From: Microdochium bolleyi
Taxonomy: Eukaryota > Ascomycota > Sordariomycetes > Xylariales > Microdochiaceae
Assembly (NCBI GenBank): GCA_001566295.1
Contig: KQ964249.1
Location: forward strand, 992,001-1,056,000
Length of the DNA stretch: 64,000 nt
Reading direction: 5' to 3'
The notes beneath the pieces were generated by a model. The model worked only from the letters and a program-made list of their open reading frames with translations, was not told the DNA's origin and did not search any database. Within the stretch, counting starts at the first letter, position 1, and each line of letters opens with the position of its first letter. Made by a program: the position numbers and the translations under genes. Positions 23,175 to 34,802 of the stretch are shown piece after piece.

Positions 23175-24695
23175 GGCGTCAGACGAACAGGTCTTGATGG
23201 ATCGCTTAGTGAGCGGTAGCAACGTGAGTGAGGAGCGAGAGGTATACACAGCGATAAGATGGCTGTGAACAGATCCTAGTGACGAGCTCTGCGGTCCAAT
23301 GCGGACTCTTGGGTCTGCTGGTGAGGGTATCGAAAGGCGGAGTAGTGATGACACTCGACGTGAGTTCTGCGCACACATGGCCTTTCTGATCACGAACAAG
23401 AGGCTGAGAGTCCCGTGGCAGAGTTCTCAAGTGCAGCAGAAGCTGGGCCTGGTTCGTTGTTCCGGAGATAGCTCGTGATGAAACCGAGATGAATGTTTTC
23501 AGGGACCAGTGATGCCCACACACAGTACCGCTGCCTGTCCTATGTGGATGAGAAGCGGAATGCCTCTACTCTCTTCCTGGATATTCTATTCCTCGCTCCT
23601 CGCCTGACTTATGATGGGTGTTGAAATTGGATATCAACCGTGTGTTCTCGCGGCGCGATGGCAGTCACGCTCCATGAGCATACTCCAGCAAGCGAGTCCG
23701 TCAAGCAGACCTCAAAGCTGCGTAATCCGATCTCTGAGTGGCCAAAGGGGGTCTATCCTGGGTTCTTTCCCCGTGCTGCTCAGAAAGCTGAACTTGACAG
23801 TCGGCCTCTCTAGAGTTGTGTCTGACAAATAATCACCACAGAGCTCCGTCCGAAGCTTGTGCGTGGTCGCAGGACGTTTGGTTGTGCTGTCTCGTGACTA
23901 CCAGCCAGCCTATCTGGTGCTGGTGCCTGCGAGTCCTCTCGAGTGGTCGATGACTCGCAAACTCCAGTGACGACAAAGTATGGGCAACTGGTGTGTTGGC
24001 TAGGTTGAAGCTGTTCCAAGTTGTTGCCTCCCAATGCACCTGCAATATCGAAGTGACCACCGAACCTCCACATTATGCAGCCCCACTATGCCAATACCTG
24101 CCTGCACTGCACTGCTTGCTCCAGCCGACAACCAATTCGGTAGCCCCTTCCATGCGCCTCATCGCACTCTAGACACTTCCTAGATACTTGCTACACTCCC
24201 GCCGCGGGTGTTATAGTTGTCGTATCGGCTTGAAACTATATGAAACTATCCTTTTCTGTACTCTATGATATGCTCACACTCGGACGACGCGTTCGGGTCT
24301 CGGAGCCGTTAAGCAGTGCCCCGTTGCCAGACTCACGCCTTCCGTGTATGGCCGGATATCCCACTGTGTAAACCAAGTCGTTCACCGCGTATGCGTATGC
24401 ACTTGTGCTCCAAGTCCAGGGGGCGATGTGAACTAAAAACAGACGTTGATTTTTTACAATGCGACTATAATCGAGGAAATGTTGCTTGTGCAAGGATGCA
24501 GTCTAAGTTTTAGCCTCCGTATCCTTCCTACACGCCGTATATACACATGTGGCCAAGCCCGGTGCGCCAAAAGGTCAAGAAAGCGCACTAATTGGGTATT
24601 TTTCCAGAAACCTGGAATGAAAGAATGCCGGGCCGAATACAAAAGGGACTCGGACCCGGCTGAAGCCACCAAATCATAATTTAGCCCATCGTCAC
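23175..24695. other. Intergenic, 1.5 kb
   Basis: Contains the promoter/leader of the DUF1810 gene (right of 23174) and the 3' flank of the lipid phosphatase gene. A direct repeat TGAAACTATA/TGAAACTATC occurs at 24231-24250. No gene, tRNA or 5S rRNA could be supported. Confidence 0.6.
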
Positions 24696-26176
24696 TCATC
24701 TCGCGTGGGGAGAGTAGGAGGTATCAGTGTTTTCAGGCGTGGACAGCTTCGAGCGGTTCCGGTTCTCAAGCTCGATGTTCTGGCCGCGCCCCGTAGTCAT
24801 CATACGCTCCTCGTCGTCGCGTGGCGTGTCCCAGTCTTGATGATTCGTAGCGTATGTGTACGAACCCATGCCAGCCCAGAACGCCTTGTCGTGGCTGCGA
24901 GGCCCCCAGGACCAGCCGGCTCCAGAGCGCAGCGGGAGATGGTAGAATCGGAAGGCAAACCAGGCAGAGACCACGCCGATGAAGAAGCCGAAGAGGATGT
25001 CAAAAGCATGGTGGCGGAAATCGAACCACCGAGAGCTGGCGATGAAGACTGCGGTGAAAAATGGCAGGACGGCGAGCAGGAGGAGGTACAACGGTGGCGC
25101 CGCGGCCTGTCGGCGGACTGCGATGATCTGGGAGTGGTGGGTCGCAACCTGCTGCGACATCTCGGGGTCGTCCGGGTACGACAAGTTGTCTCCGGCCTGG
25201 CCGTTGCCAGCCGCGCGGCTTGCGGCAGTGGTGCCTCTGTTGTTGCGCAGGCGAGACGGGAAGGCGGCTGCGGATTCGGCCATCGAGGCGGCAGCGTCGG
25301 ACTCTGGCAGGACGAAGGGGATAGTGAGAGCAAACTTGCTGGCCAGGAAGAGCGAGAGGTAGATCAGGCCAGCCGCAGCGGAGCTGGAGTGTCCCGAAGG
25401 ATAGCTCCGGAAGCCGTCGTCGAGCTTTTCGTGGTCGGTCTGGGTGCAGATGGTCGCCTTGACGAGCTGGCCATGGTAGCTATCTGTTGGCGGGTTATTG
25501 TACCCAGCGAGATGTTGACGCCAGTTCTCGGCGTCGGCGAGGCAGCGGGAGAGCAGGTCCGGGCGGGGCCTGCCGTTCATATTCTTCATGCCGGAGGTGA
25601 CGATCCAGGCTGTGATGAGAGAGAGCGCTAGCCCGAGCCAGCCAGTGTGCAGCTCCCAGAGCTTGCGGTTCCAGATGAGCCTCTTCGGAGTGCCCTTTGG
25701 CACGGTCGAGCCGGGGACGAAGACGAGGGCGACAAAGAGGATGATGACGATGGGGAATACCGCATTGCACATCAGTAGCCAGAAGGAGTTGACCGTCTCC
25801 TTCTCGGCGAAAGGGAAGCTGTACAGACAATGAGGGGTTAGTTTCAATTCGGGCCTTGCGGGAAAGGGGGTGTCTGGACGCCGTCGAGGCCGACGTACGA
25901 GATGTTCAGGTCTTGCAAGCTGAAGGGCCGCTTATTGGGGGGCACCTTGTTGAGGAGGGTGCCGGCGACACCGACGATGATGAGGATGATCCAGTCGAGG
26001 GCGTAGGACAGGATCTGGACCATGGTGATCTTGTTGCTGTACTGGCTGCCCGGGCGCGCCATGCTGGGGAACTTCATGTCGGGGGTGGTGGCAGCCGAGT
26101 GCTGTCTGCCGTCGGCCGTGTAGGAGGCTGGGTGCAGGAGGTTCTGGCGGTCTTCGGGATCTTGGGGCGCGGGCAT
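24696..26176 (-). CDS. Lipid phosphate / diacylglycerol pyrophosphate phosphatase (PAP2 family), 466 aa
   Basis: Integral membrane phosphatase removing phosphate from phosphatidate or diacylglycerol pyrophosphate (DPP1/LPP1 type). Exons 26176-25899 and 25818-24696 are joined by an 80-bp intron (GTACGT, branch ACTAAC, TACAG). The junction gives DLNISFPFAEKETVNSFW, the conserved entry of the family. The three PAP2 motifs are present: K-x6-RP in KNMNGRPRPD, PSGH in SYPSGHSS, and SR-x5-H-x3-D in SRWFDFRHHAFD. Six hydrophobic segments are visible; the first is ILSYALDWIILIIVGVAGTL. The loop between motifs 2 and 3 is expanded by about 70 disordered residues (ESDAAASMAE to RRQAAAP), longer than in yeast DPP1. 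The hydrophilic C-terminal tail is Arg/Asp/Thr-rich. Likely vacuolar or ER membrane; the exact substrate is inferred. Confidence 0.94.
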
Positions 26177-29100
26177 CGCTTGGCTTAAAGCATTCGAGAG
26201 AGGCGAGGTACCCAGAGGGCAGGCTGGGCTGGGCTGGCGGGGTGCGGAGAGCGATTGCAGGCAGATCGGTGATGGAGGAGCAACGAGAGTGGCAGGCCGG
26301 GGCGGTTTTAGTGTTGCGGCCAGACTCGCTCTGTGGCAGACAGTGGACAGGATGCTCGAGTGCTCGAGTGCTCGAGTGCCGTTTCGAGTCGCGGGCGGAG
26401 CTAGCGGCAGAGCTTACGCAGTCCGCACTTGCAGAACAGGCGCATCCCCCAGCTTCGATTTGGCGGGCGTGCAGCGGTGCTGACGCGTGTGCAGGTCTCG
26501 GCGAGGTATCTCGACCCCCTGGATCTGCGTGCCCGCCCGGCTGATCGGAGCGAGGGAGAGACTTGTGCGTGTCCTGGGCAGCGGCCGCCAGCGGGTCCGC
26601 AGACTGCCGCGCCCGGGGAACGATTGGCAGTCTCAGAGGCCGTCAGAGCCCAGCACGCGGCCAATCGAGAGCGGCTGCACTGCCACTGCGGCCGGGTCCT
26701 ACGTGCCTAGCTTGCGCTTGGCGCTCCCTCGCCGCCAGGGTCCGTCTTGCCATCCTTCCCAGCGCTGCTCAGCCTGCACAACCGCCCGCCAGCGGCTCGC
26801 GTGCTCTCTCGTGCGTCGTCGCCAGCCGCCTCGGCTTGCGTCAACGTTCGTCTCGACTGGCTCGGGCGTCTGCGCAGCCGCGTAGCCCTGGGTTGCTACC
26901 GAGTAAATGAGTCTCCGGAGGAGATGACAGCCCACTTGGCCATCGAGCTGCGGGCAGATCCCGACTAGAGCCAACTCAAAGCGGAAGCTTGTTGCAACAT
27001 TGTCTCCAGATCGGCCAGCCTGCAGTCTGCTCCTCGGCTTGGCCGCGCTCAAACCAGACTCGGCATTTCGAAACGTCGGTGGGTGCTGGTAATCGCCCGA
27101 CTCTGACTCGGAATCATCAAAAGATTTCGAGCTGCAAAATCCAGGGTCCTGAGCCTGGCCAGGCGAGCCAGGGTCTGCCCGCGCCTGCCCATGCTGACGC
27201 GACCACAATTATGCCTCACAGGGCATGGGAGCCTTTGTGCATGCCGACACGCACTGAGGACACTGCGGCCTTGAAGCTGTTGGCGAGCAATTACTGCATA
27301 CGACCTCGCGCGTTGGAGGTGGGAGCAAGTCAGTAGCGCAGCAAACAAGGTCCCTTCGAACTTGTCAACGCCACGCTGGAGCTGAGCTGCCCATCACTTG
27401 AGCTCTCGATTCGACTCCAACACTGACCACACGGGGTCGCGCACCATCAGTCAAGTTCAACTCCCTCCCAGCTTGTTACAAACACACGATGCCAATTCAT
27501 GCTCGGCGGTCACGGCCCGAAGTCGGCAGCTTCGCCTTACCAGCGTCGTCACGACGGGCACCAAAGAGCGAGGCTGAGACCGTGGCGCTTCCCCAAGCTG
27601 CGGCCCACCACTCAGCCCAGCCTTGGTCCTGACGATGCTCGAAAATAGATCCAATAATGTCCAGTCCAGTCTGACCGGCACTCGGGCTCGGCTCCACGGC
27701 TTGCAAAAAACGGCGCCAGCTGCATCTACAGACGCCATCGCCAATCATAGCTGCCATTGGGGAAACCCACCCGAAGCTCATTCGCATGATTGTACCCATC
27801 AGGTCATGCAGCCGCGATGGACATCTGGAAGCCCCTGCGGACAAAACCAAATTGCTTGGCCGGACAGTGGTCTGCTCATGAGTCGTGACCAAAACTCAAT
27901 AGCCTCGTCCTCGTGCGAAGTACGCGGCCTTGAGGCTGTCTCGCAAGGATTTGCTGCACGGAAAATCGCGGTGCCGCCTCAAGGAGATCTCTGACTTGCA
28001 TGTCACATAAACTGGATGGATCCTCTTCTCTCAACATCGCAGCTCGGGGACAACCAGACAGCCTTCGAAGCTGGCTGCCGGAGTTCCGGGCACAAAACCC
28101 TCGCCGTTGAACGTCCCGCCTTGCGTAATGACTCTACCAATTTACGCTCTGTTGCAGATCAACTCTCTGGCACGCGAGGTTTGGAGATAGGCAACCTACT
28201 TGTGCGACACAAAGTTGGAGCGGCGCCCGATTTCTCTGCTTGGGCTGATATCGCAAGACAGCAGAAGTCATCGACTGATTCATCCCACAAGAGCTATTCT
28301 CCCTCCGCCTACCAGTGCCTAGAATCTGTACCGCAGTACATGGTCGCCGCAGGTTGACCAAACGCGTTTCAGTCTGGACACCCCAACCGTACAATACCGT
28401 ACTCAGTGCTCCGCCCTTAACCCGAAGCGACTACTCAACGGCTCAAGCCTCTTTAAGCCTGTGAAGCATGGAACAAGCTCGCTCACTTGGATGCGCGACG
28501 TTGTCTGCACAAGTAAAAAGTACATGTGCATGGCTGTCGTGTTTGCAACAGCATTGAGTGGGAAGGAGGTTTTGCTCGGAATGCCGGAAACTGGTGAAAA
28601 GCTCTGGCTCACGATTGCTCCCTAGGTACGACATACGACAGTAATAAAGGATGTCTGAGGCTGCACCAAGACATGCGTGCAGCCGATCCGCGCAGGGGCG
28701 GCTTGGGCATGTTTGCCACTGGATAGCTGCATCATGGCACCTCGTATTCCGATGCCACTCCACCATGGCACGGATAGTTCCAGTACAAGGACAGCCTCGT
28801 CAATCCGCTTGCCGGCTCGGTACCAGAACGCCGAATAGATGCATTGTAGGCTCTGCATGTTTCTTCCGCGAGCCTCCAACCACAAGAGTCATTGCTGAGG
28901 TCACACTCCGATGGGTGCTGCGTCCCCTGAACGCTGCCTTTGCTGCTGTTTTGCAGATCAAGGTGCGGCAGCTAGGCTAGCTCGTTGGAGGTGGGCGGTA
29001 GTCCGCTCAGGGGGTTTTCAGGTCAGGTTCCAGGCTCATCCCCTTGCAATTTCAACGTCTCCTCCCACCTGAGCAGCGCCCGTCAAAAGTGCATCGATGC

Positions 29101-30236
29101 GCTCCATGTTGGGTGGCTGTATTGTGGACGCGCTCAATATCGACTTTGTGCTGCGAGGCAGGGTGGAATTATCACGACCATTACCGTAGAGAGGCTGGTT
29201 GACCTGTGTTCTCCCAACAGGAAAGAGACTCAGCCGACGTCAGGAAGCACCGGTGAGGCGCTCCCAGGCCTCAGCTGGGGAGAAAATTAGCACGTCTCTA
29301 TTCTCATAGGTGTGGTGCATGGCATGGGTGCCATTGGGTGCCATTGGGTGGACGCACTCGAGCTGCGATAGGTACTCCATGCGCTCCGTACACGAGAAAT
29401 CGCACAGGACGAACCCACACTCCCTGGCAGAAGAAGCAATATTGGACGGCTGCATGACTATAAGCCGCCTTGCATAACTGACACTTCTTGAAGCACCAGC
29501 ACCCGAAATGGCCGTCAGTTTCTCGGCTCGTACTTCGCAAGATAATGGTCCATTGGTATGGCTGCCAGGGCTCGATGAGGCATGCTTCCGTCGAGGCTTC
29601 AGCTCGTGAACCACGAGATGGCCTGCTGCTGGGCGGACATTTGCGACGATGGTAGGGAGTACTCTGTACGACAGCTCACATGCTTACCCAGCTGCTAGCT
29701 CTATATCACAGGCGATGCAGATATACCGAACATGGGTTACAGGTGGACCCACAGGTCGAGCGGAGGTGCCAGGCCAAGACGGAGCCAGTGTTCGAGGACA
29801 TCGCATGTGGATGTGCGCTCGTCCATCGTCGAGACACGCTTGCTGCGGACGGAGAACACACCTCGCATGCGGCATGCATGGCATGGCATGGTCAGCTCTG
29901 CACCATCCTTGCTCAGGCGAGCCACGCGAGCCACGCCTACAGCGCCATCACATCATGCTGCCGCTTCTCATGCCGGCACGGCCCTTGACCCTGTCCTGAT
30001 CGACCGCCGTTGCTTCTTGTCGCCGCAAGGCCCCGGTCGTGGGCTGACGCTCAAGCATTGAATTGCTCGTTCTTAAAGACGAGCTGGCACCCGTCCGAGC
30101 CTACAGATGCTCTTCTGCTCTCCAGCCAGGCTCTTTGGACTCTGTTAACACCGGCCTCGCCATCGGGTTTCCCTGATCACTCTCGTTGACCGTACGGTAC
30201 ATCACATTCGCTTGAGACAACCCCGTCGACATAATC
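26177..30236. other. Gene-free stretch, 4.1 kb
   Basis: Lies between the starts of the lipid phosphatase (minus) and the chitin deacetylase (plus), so both promoters are here. Three copies of TGCTCGAG lie at 26353-26376, a GGGTGCCATT direct repeat at about 29326-29350, and repeated GGCATGCAT-like units near 29870-29890. The many overlapping open frames have no domain, signal peptide or splice support. Confidence 0.5.
26353..26376. repeat. 8-bp tandem repeat (TGCTCGAG)x3
   Basis: Three perfect copies, each with a CTCGAG palindrome, about 180-200 bases upstream of the lipid phosphatase start codon. Could be a promoter element array or simple repeat drift. Confidence 0.7.
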
Positions 30237-31683
30237 ATGCACATCAACAACTTGATGCCCTTGCTCCTGGCGGGCAGCCTCACGGCTGTCTCTGCCTCGG
30301 CTCTGCCCCCGCTGCTCTCGAACCGAGCCGTGTCTCCCGACAACACTTGCGGCAACACGGGCGCCGGTGCCAACAAGGGTTACACGTGCCCGGCTGGTGG
30401 CGACTTCCGGTGCTGCTCCCAGTACGGCTGGTGTGGCGCCTCAAGTGACCACTGCGGTACCGGATGCCAGTCTGGCTTCGGCTCCTGCGGCACCTCCGCC
30501 CCGGCTCCCGTCGTCGTCTCGCCGGACAACACTTGCGGCAACATCGGCGCTGGCACCAAGGGCTACACGTGCCCGAGCGGCGGTGACTTCCGGTGCTGCT
30601 CCATGTACGGCTGGTGTGGCGCCTCAAGTGACCACTGCGGAACCGGCTGCCAGTCTGGCTTTGGCACTTGCGGAACGGGCACTGGCGGCGGTGGTGGTGA
30701 TGGTGGTGGCAGCAGCGACGGCCGCTGTGGTGCCAACTTCGGTAACAAGAAGTGCGCAGCCGACGAGTGCTGCTCCCTGTCTGGTTACTGCGGCAAGAGC
30801 GACGAGCACTGCATGGCCCCGGACTGCCAGTTTGCCTTTGGCCCTGCCTGTGACGCCAACCTGGTTCCATCGGGCGCGAGCACCTCCAACATCGCACGGC
30901 CGCAGCTCGGCAACGTCATTGTCGGTGGTGAGGGTATCTACCCGTGTGTCAACAAGGGCCAAGTCGCTCTAACCTTCGACGACGGCCCTGGCGACTTCAC
31001 AGCCGGCATGCTGGACCTCCTGAAGAGGTACAACGCCAAGGCCACCTTCTTCATCACCGGTGTGAACAACAACAAGGGCAAGATCGATGACCCGAGCACC
31101 CCCTGGCCCGCGATCATCAGGTAAGCTAGAGACGCACACTCCCCCAGGGACCATCGCTGTATAGACACTGACAGACACTTTTTTTGCAATAAACAGACGC
31201 ATGAACACCGACGGCCACCAGCTCGCCTCGCACACCTGGTCCCACGCCGACCTGAGCGCCATCACCTCCGCCCAGCGCCGGGACGAGATGGTCAAGCTCG
31301 AGATGGCCATGCGCAACATTGTCGGCTTCATCCCGACCTACATGCGGCCCCCTTACTCGTCCTGCACCGCGGCCAGCGGCTGCCAGGCCGACATGGCTGC
31401 CCTCAAGTACCACGTCACATACTTTGACCTCGACACCTCGGACTACCTCAACACCCTGCCCTCGCAGATCCAGAACGCCAAGAACAAGTTCGACCAGTTC
31501 TTCGTCGGCAAGGTCCCCGCCTCGAGCAACGCGCTCGCCATCGCGCACGACATCCACCAGCAGACCGCGCAGAACCTGACCGAGTACATGCTCCTCGGGC
31601 TCCAGCGGCGCGGGTACCAGGCCGTCACTGTCGGCACGTGCCTTGGTGATCCCAAGGCCAACTGGTACAGGACCAACGTGTAG
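30237..31683 (+). CDS. Chitin deacetylase (CE4) with three CBM18 chitin-binding modules, 456 aa
   Basis: Secreted enzyme removing acetyl groups from chitin. Exons 30237-31120 and 31197-31683, intron 76 bp (GTAAGC to ACAG), frame kept as IIRRMNTDG. Residues 1-22 are a signal peptide. Three hevein-like CBM18 modules follow: about 34-85, 95-146 and 161-206, each with eight or so Cys and the aromatic site CCSxYGWCG (third: CCSLSGYCG). A Gly-rich linker separates modules 2 and 3. The NodB domain (about 240-440) has motif 1 TFDDGP (Asp248/Asp249), motif 2 HTWSH (metal His pair), motif 3 RPPYSS, motif 4 DLDTSDY and motif 5 AHDIH, so the metal-binding triad and general base/acid are intact. Modules 1 and 2 are also very similar at DNA level, pointing to a recent duplication. 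Likely role: cell-wall remodelling or masking chitin from lytic enzymes or host receptors. Confidence 0.96.
30337..30673 (+). repeat. Tandem duplication of CBM18-coding DNA (two copies)
   Basis: Two copies of about 155-165 bp, starting near 30337 and 30520, encode the first and second chitin-binding modules. Long identical runs remain, for example around TGGTGTGGCGCCTCAAGTGA in both copies. The copies differ by one codon in length and by mostly silent changes, so the duplication is recent or kept uniform by gene conversion. Confidence 0.8.
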
Positions 31684-33076
31684 AAGGGGGAACTTCCTCC
31701 TGTTTTACTATTGTACTGTGTTAGACCGTGCCGGGAGTCGGGCGTCTAGTGTGGATGAAAACTGTATTTGGCGGTGGTAATGAAGAACGATAGTAAGAGC
31801 CTAGATATGAGAGAGCACAGCGTGGCCTTTCGTGGTCGAGTGCTAATGTAAATGATAATGTGAAGTTGGACTATCAAAATCTCTAGAGGACAGAACAGCC
31901 AGTGTTTGCATTCGTCGTGAAGATGGCTGTGCTTTTGGTTTCTGATGAGAAAGGCTTTTGCATGGGAAGACGAGGGGGGTTCCTTGCAAGGTCATGCCAG
32001 TCGTCCCGATTATTCCAATTCGTCTCTTCCTTTCCTTTTTCTCCTGTTTCCCTTTTCTTCCGTTTTTCTTGTTCCGCCCTCCCGAGGGGCTCTACGTGGA
32101 CAACTCTAGCTTCCACGCGCGAACGTTGGGAGGCCTACTACTACCTGCCTGGCTGGCTGACTGACTGACCTGTCTCGTAGCGGTGGGAGAATCTGATTGT
32201 GCTCCTTATGTTCAGCTCTCGCTCATCTCTGATGATAGTTGGCCAAACGATCTCTGCATTTGGGGGGGGGGGGGGGGGGGGGGTAATTGTACACGTTACT
32301 ACACCCACAAGCGGTTGCGTGTGCACTAGACGTCCTTATTCGTGGTGGTAAATCGACCTGGAGGATATACGGAAATCAATATAACTTCAACGACGAGCAT
32401 GTGCCCACTGGGTCTTCCAGTCTTGTCAAAATAACAATAACTAGTAATAGTGATAAAGTAAGTCATGGGCATTGTGACGTTTGTGGCGGACGACGACAGT
32501 TCGCTGGACGAACTGGGCAGAGTTACGGAACGATAGATTCGTCCCCACATATGTGTTGCGGGAAGTGTAGATACCACTTGCTTTGTACCCAGTCGTGGTC
32601 ATCCTTCTGGCACTGATATTGTGAGGACGGGAGCTGCAATTCCGGCCGAGGCAGCCATCGGCAGACCATCTAGTCACGCAAAGGTGTCCCGCGAACAAGT
32701 GACGCTGGCAAAAGCACCTCTCTTGATTGCTCGCCATTTCGAACCGTCTAGTGTCATGTCATAAAAAGGTAATTACTATAGAACGCCAGCACCGTGCATC
32801 AGTTAGTTGTGGTTAGGTTGCTCGACGCTGTCTGCGCTTGGCGACCGTGAGCCGTCGATGACGATGTTCGACGCCTCTCCTCCATAGTCCCACTGCTTGC
32901 CGCGAGCATCTCGTTGGCAGGCACAGCCTTTCGCGGAATTGACCACGTAAGCTGCCGGCACCGCTCACTGGGATCGATAGCCCCAAGATGCTCACAGGGC
33001 CTCGGCGCCGGTCTCTTTCGCTTGGTCGGGTGACATGGAGTCTTCCTCGAGGATGGCCAACGAATACGTCCGAATT
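31684..33076. other. Intergenic, convergent 3' ends, with long G tract
   Basis: About 1.4 kb between the chitin deacetylase stop and the CK2 beta stop. The first 300 bases are AT-rich with polyadenylation-like composition. A T/C-rich tract occupies about 32010-32080. A 22-base G run lies at 32262-32283. No gene seen. Confidence 0.65.
32262..32283. repeat. Homopolymer G tract (22)
   Basis: Twenty-two consecutive G, the longest homopolymer in the window, between two convergent genes. True length is uncertain because such runs are hard to sequence; it can form a G-quadruplex. Confidence 0.75.
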
Positions 33077-34193
33077 TCAACCGACCACGTGCATAACATC
33101 TCCATCACCGCCCTCCGCACCCTCCGCGCCTGCGTCATCTTCCTCCTCCTCCTCGTCCAGGTCGTCCTCGACAACGTCATCCTTAAACCCGCTTTCAACC
33201 TCGAGTTTCCTCAGTCGCCGCAGCATATCGGCCCTGTTACCGTTCTGCCACCGGATGAGCGCCGCCGACGAGTGTACCTTGAACCCGAAGACCCGCGGTA
33301 TGTACCGCTCTGCGCTCTTGGGCGGGACGAGCGCTGGGTAGACCTGGAACATGATGTTGTGGAACGAGGTGCCGAAGTAGGCGCCGTCGATGGCCGCGTG
33401 ACGGCTCGACTTGGGGTTGTAGACGTCCTCACACCGCACACAGTATAGCTTGACGGCCTTTTGGCTGGGCACGTCGGTCTGACCCATCGGAAGGAGCGGG
33501 TGCGAGTGGCAGAAGACGCGGGGGCATTTGCCGAAATCTGCCTTTTTGTATTTGTCCAGCTAAGGAAGGTAAAGTCCTCGTCAGTGTCCGTGGTCTTGCA
33601 CAGTCAGATCGGACGGAGAATGTTTGAATTCATTCCGGTCCGTGTCTGGCGAGGGCATATGTGCTTACCATCTTGGCCAGTCCTCGTGTTGTGACGACAT
33701 AGCGAGCATGGATGAGGCCATAGAGATGCCGTGCCGACTTTTCTATCGTTTCCCTCATCTCGTCGTCGCAGTCGAGATCAAACACGTCGGTGATGAGGTC
33801 GAGCGCATATTGATAGTATTGGACCTCTGTGTTCAGGCCTGTCAGGTTGAAGCGGTCGGTGAGGTAGTCCTCGTCGATTTCGCAGAAGTACTCATTGCCT
33901 CGGGACGAGGTGAACTAAGAGCAGGGCCATGTCAGTAAGCTGGCCCGACCGCAATATCCGACCATAAGCCCAGCCCAAGAGCAAGCCTCCGAAACCCAGC
34001 ACGGAGTGTGCATGTGCGTATCGAGCCCTGGCGGAAGTGCAGCAGACGCAAAACTGATCCGATTACCGGCCGGGCTACCAGCGAGCACGCGGGCACATCC
34101 AGATGGATGGGCTGTGGATGCAGGACAACTCACCCAGTCGCGCCAGTAGCTCGTGTAGTCGCTGTCCGATTCCGAGGCAAACTCGTCCATCAT
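33077..34193 (-). CDS. CKB1: Casein kinase II regulatory (beta) subunit, 262 aa
   Basis: Regulatory dimer subunit of protein kinase CK2, bridging two catalytic alpha subunits. Three exons: 34193-34134, 33914-33669 and 33559-33077; introns 219 and 109 bp, both phase 0. Start is ATG ATG GAC at 34193 (MMDEFASESDSDYTSYWRDW), matching other fungal CK2 beta N-termini. Exon 2 gives RGNEYFCEIDEDYLTDRFNL and LYGLIHARYVVTTRGL. Exon 3 holds the zinc-binding dimer interface, with CPRVFC and CVRC as the Cys pairs, then YNPKSSRHAAIDGAYFGTSF and PRVFGFKVH, which bind CK2 alpha. The tail is strongly acidic (DEEEEEDD). All family landmarks are present and in order. The 219-bp first intron after only 20 codons is the longest in the window. 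Confidence 0.96.
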
Positions 34194-34802
34194 GGCGCCG
34201 TGTATCGGAGCCGGTATCAGGGCGCTCGCGACGTATCTCTTGGCGATTATCCGCTTCTCGTCCCGCGTCAATGGTGTTTTGAAGCCAGCAAGAGCGGGGT
34301 GCTCAAGTTGCAAAGGGTGCCGTGCAATGGGCGCGAAATTATCGTCGTTCGTTGCCGCGTCTGGTCGTGGCCGGTCGTCGAAGCGGTCCGGGGGCGCTGG
34401 GCGAGGCTGCTGCGCGTGTCGTCACGGGTGCGTGGGCGAGGCTGAGAATGTGGGAAAAGATGCTGCCTCTGGTGATCGCCAGGCCCGCACGCAAGAAGTC
34501 CGGTCGAGACCTGGATGGGTTTGGAGGGGCTGGCTGCAACTCGTGGACCCTGGCTGGATCTCGCAGAGGTAGTTGCCTAACAGCTGGCCGCTCACCGCAG
34601 CCCCATTTCAGTTAGTACTGAACCCGTCCTGATGTGACTTCCCGATGACCCCACTGATTCTTTCGAGAACATTGAAGCAGAACACACTTGCATGACATGG
34701 CTTGAGATTTATTATGTTCTTATTGTTCATTCAATTGTGACATATGCAATGATTACAGGCCGTTGTAGCTGTACTGCCGGTCGTCAGCCTCGACGTGGAT
34801 GC
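34194..34802. other. Intergenic, 0.6 kb
   Basis: Promoter of the CK2 beta gene (right of 34193) and 3' flank of RIC1. The RIC1 side is AT-rich (34680-34760). A short frame at 34747-34803 could encode an alternative RIC1 tail. Nothing else seen. Confidence 0.6.

Noticed and set aside
24262..24330. Possible 5S rRNA-like stretch (CTCGGACGACGCGTTCGGGTC)
   Set aside because: Does not match the conserved fungal 5S rRNA order, and internal promoter elements are not present at the proper spacing.
24705..25631. 308-codon open frame antisense to the lipid phosphatase
   Set aside because: Lies wholly over the PAP2 exon; composition reflects the sense codons and there is no motif.
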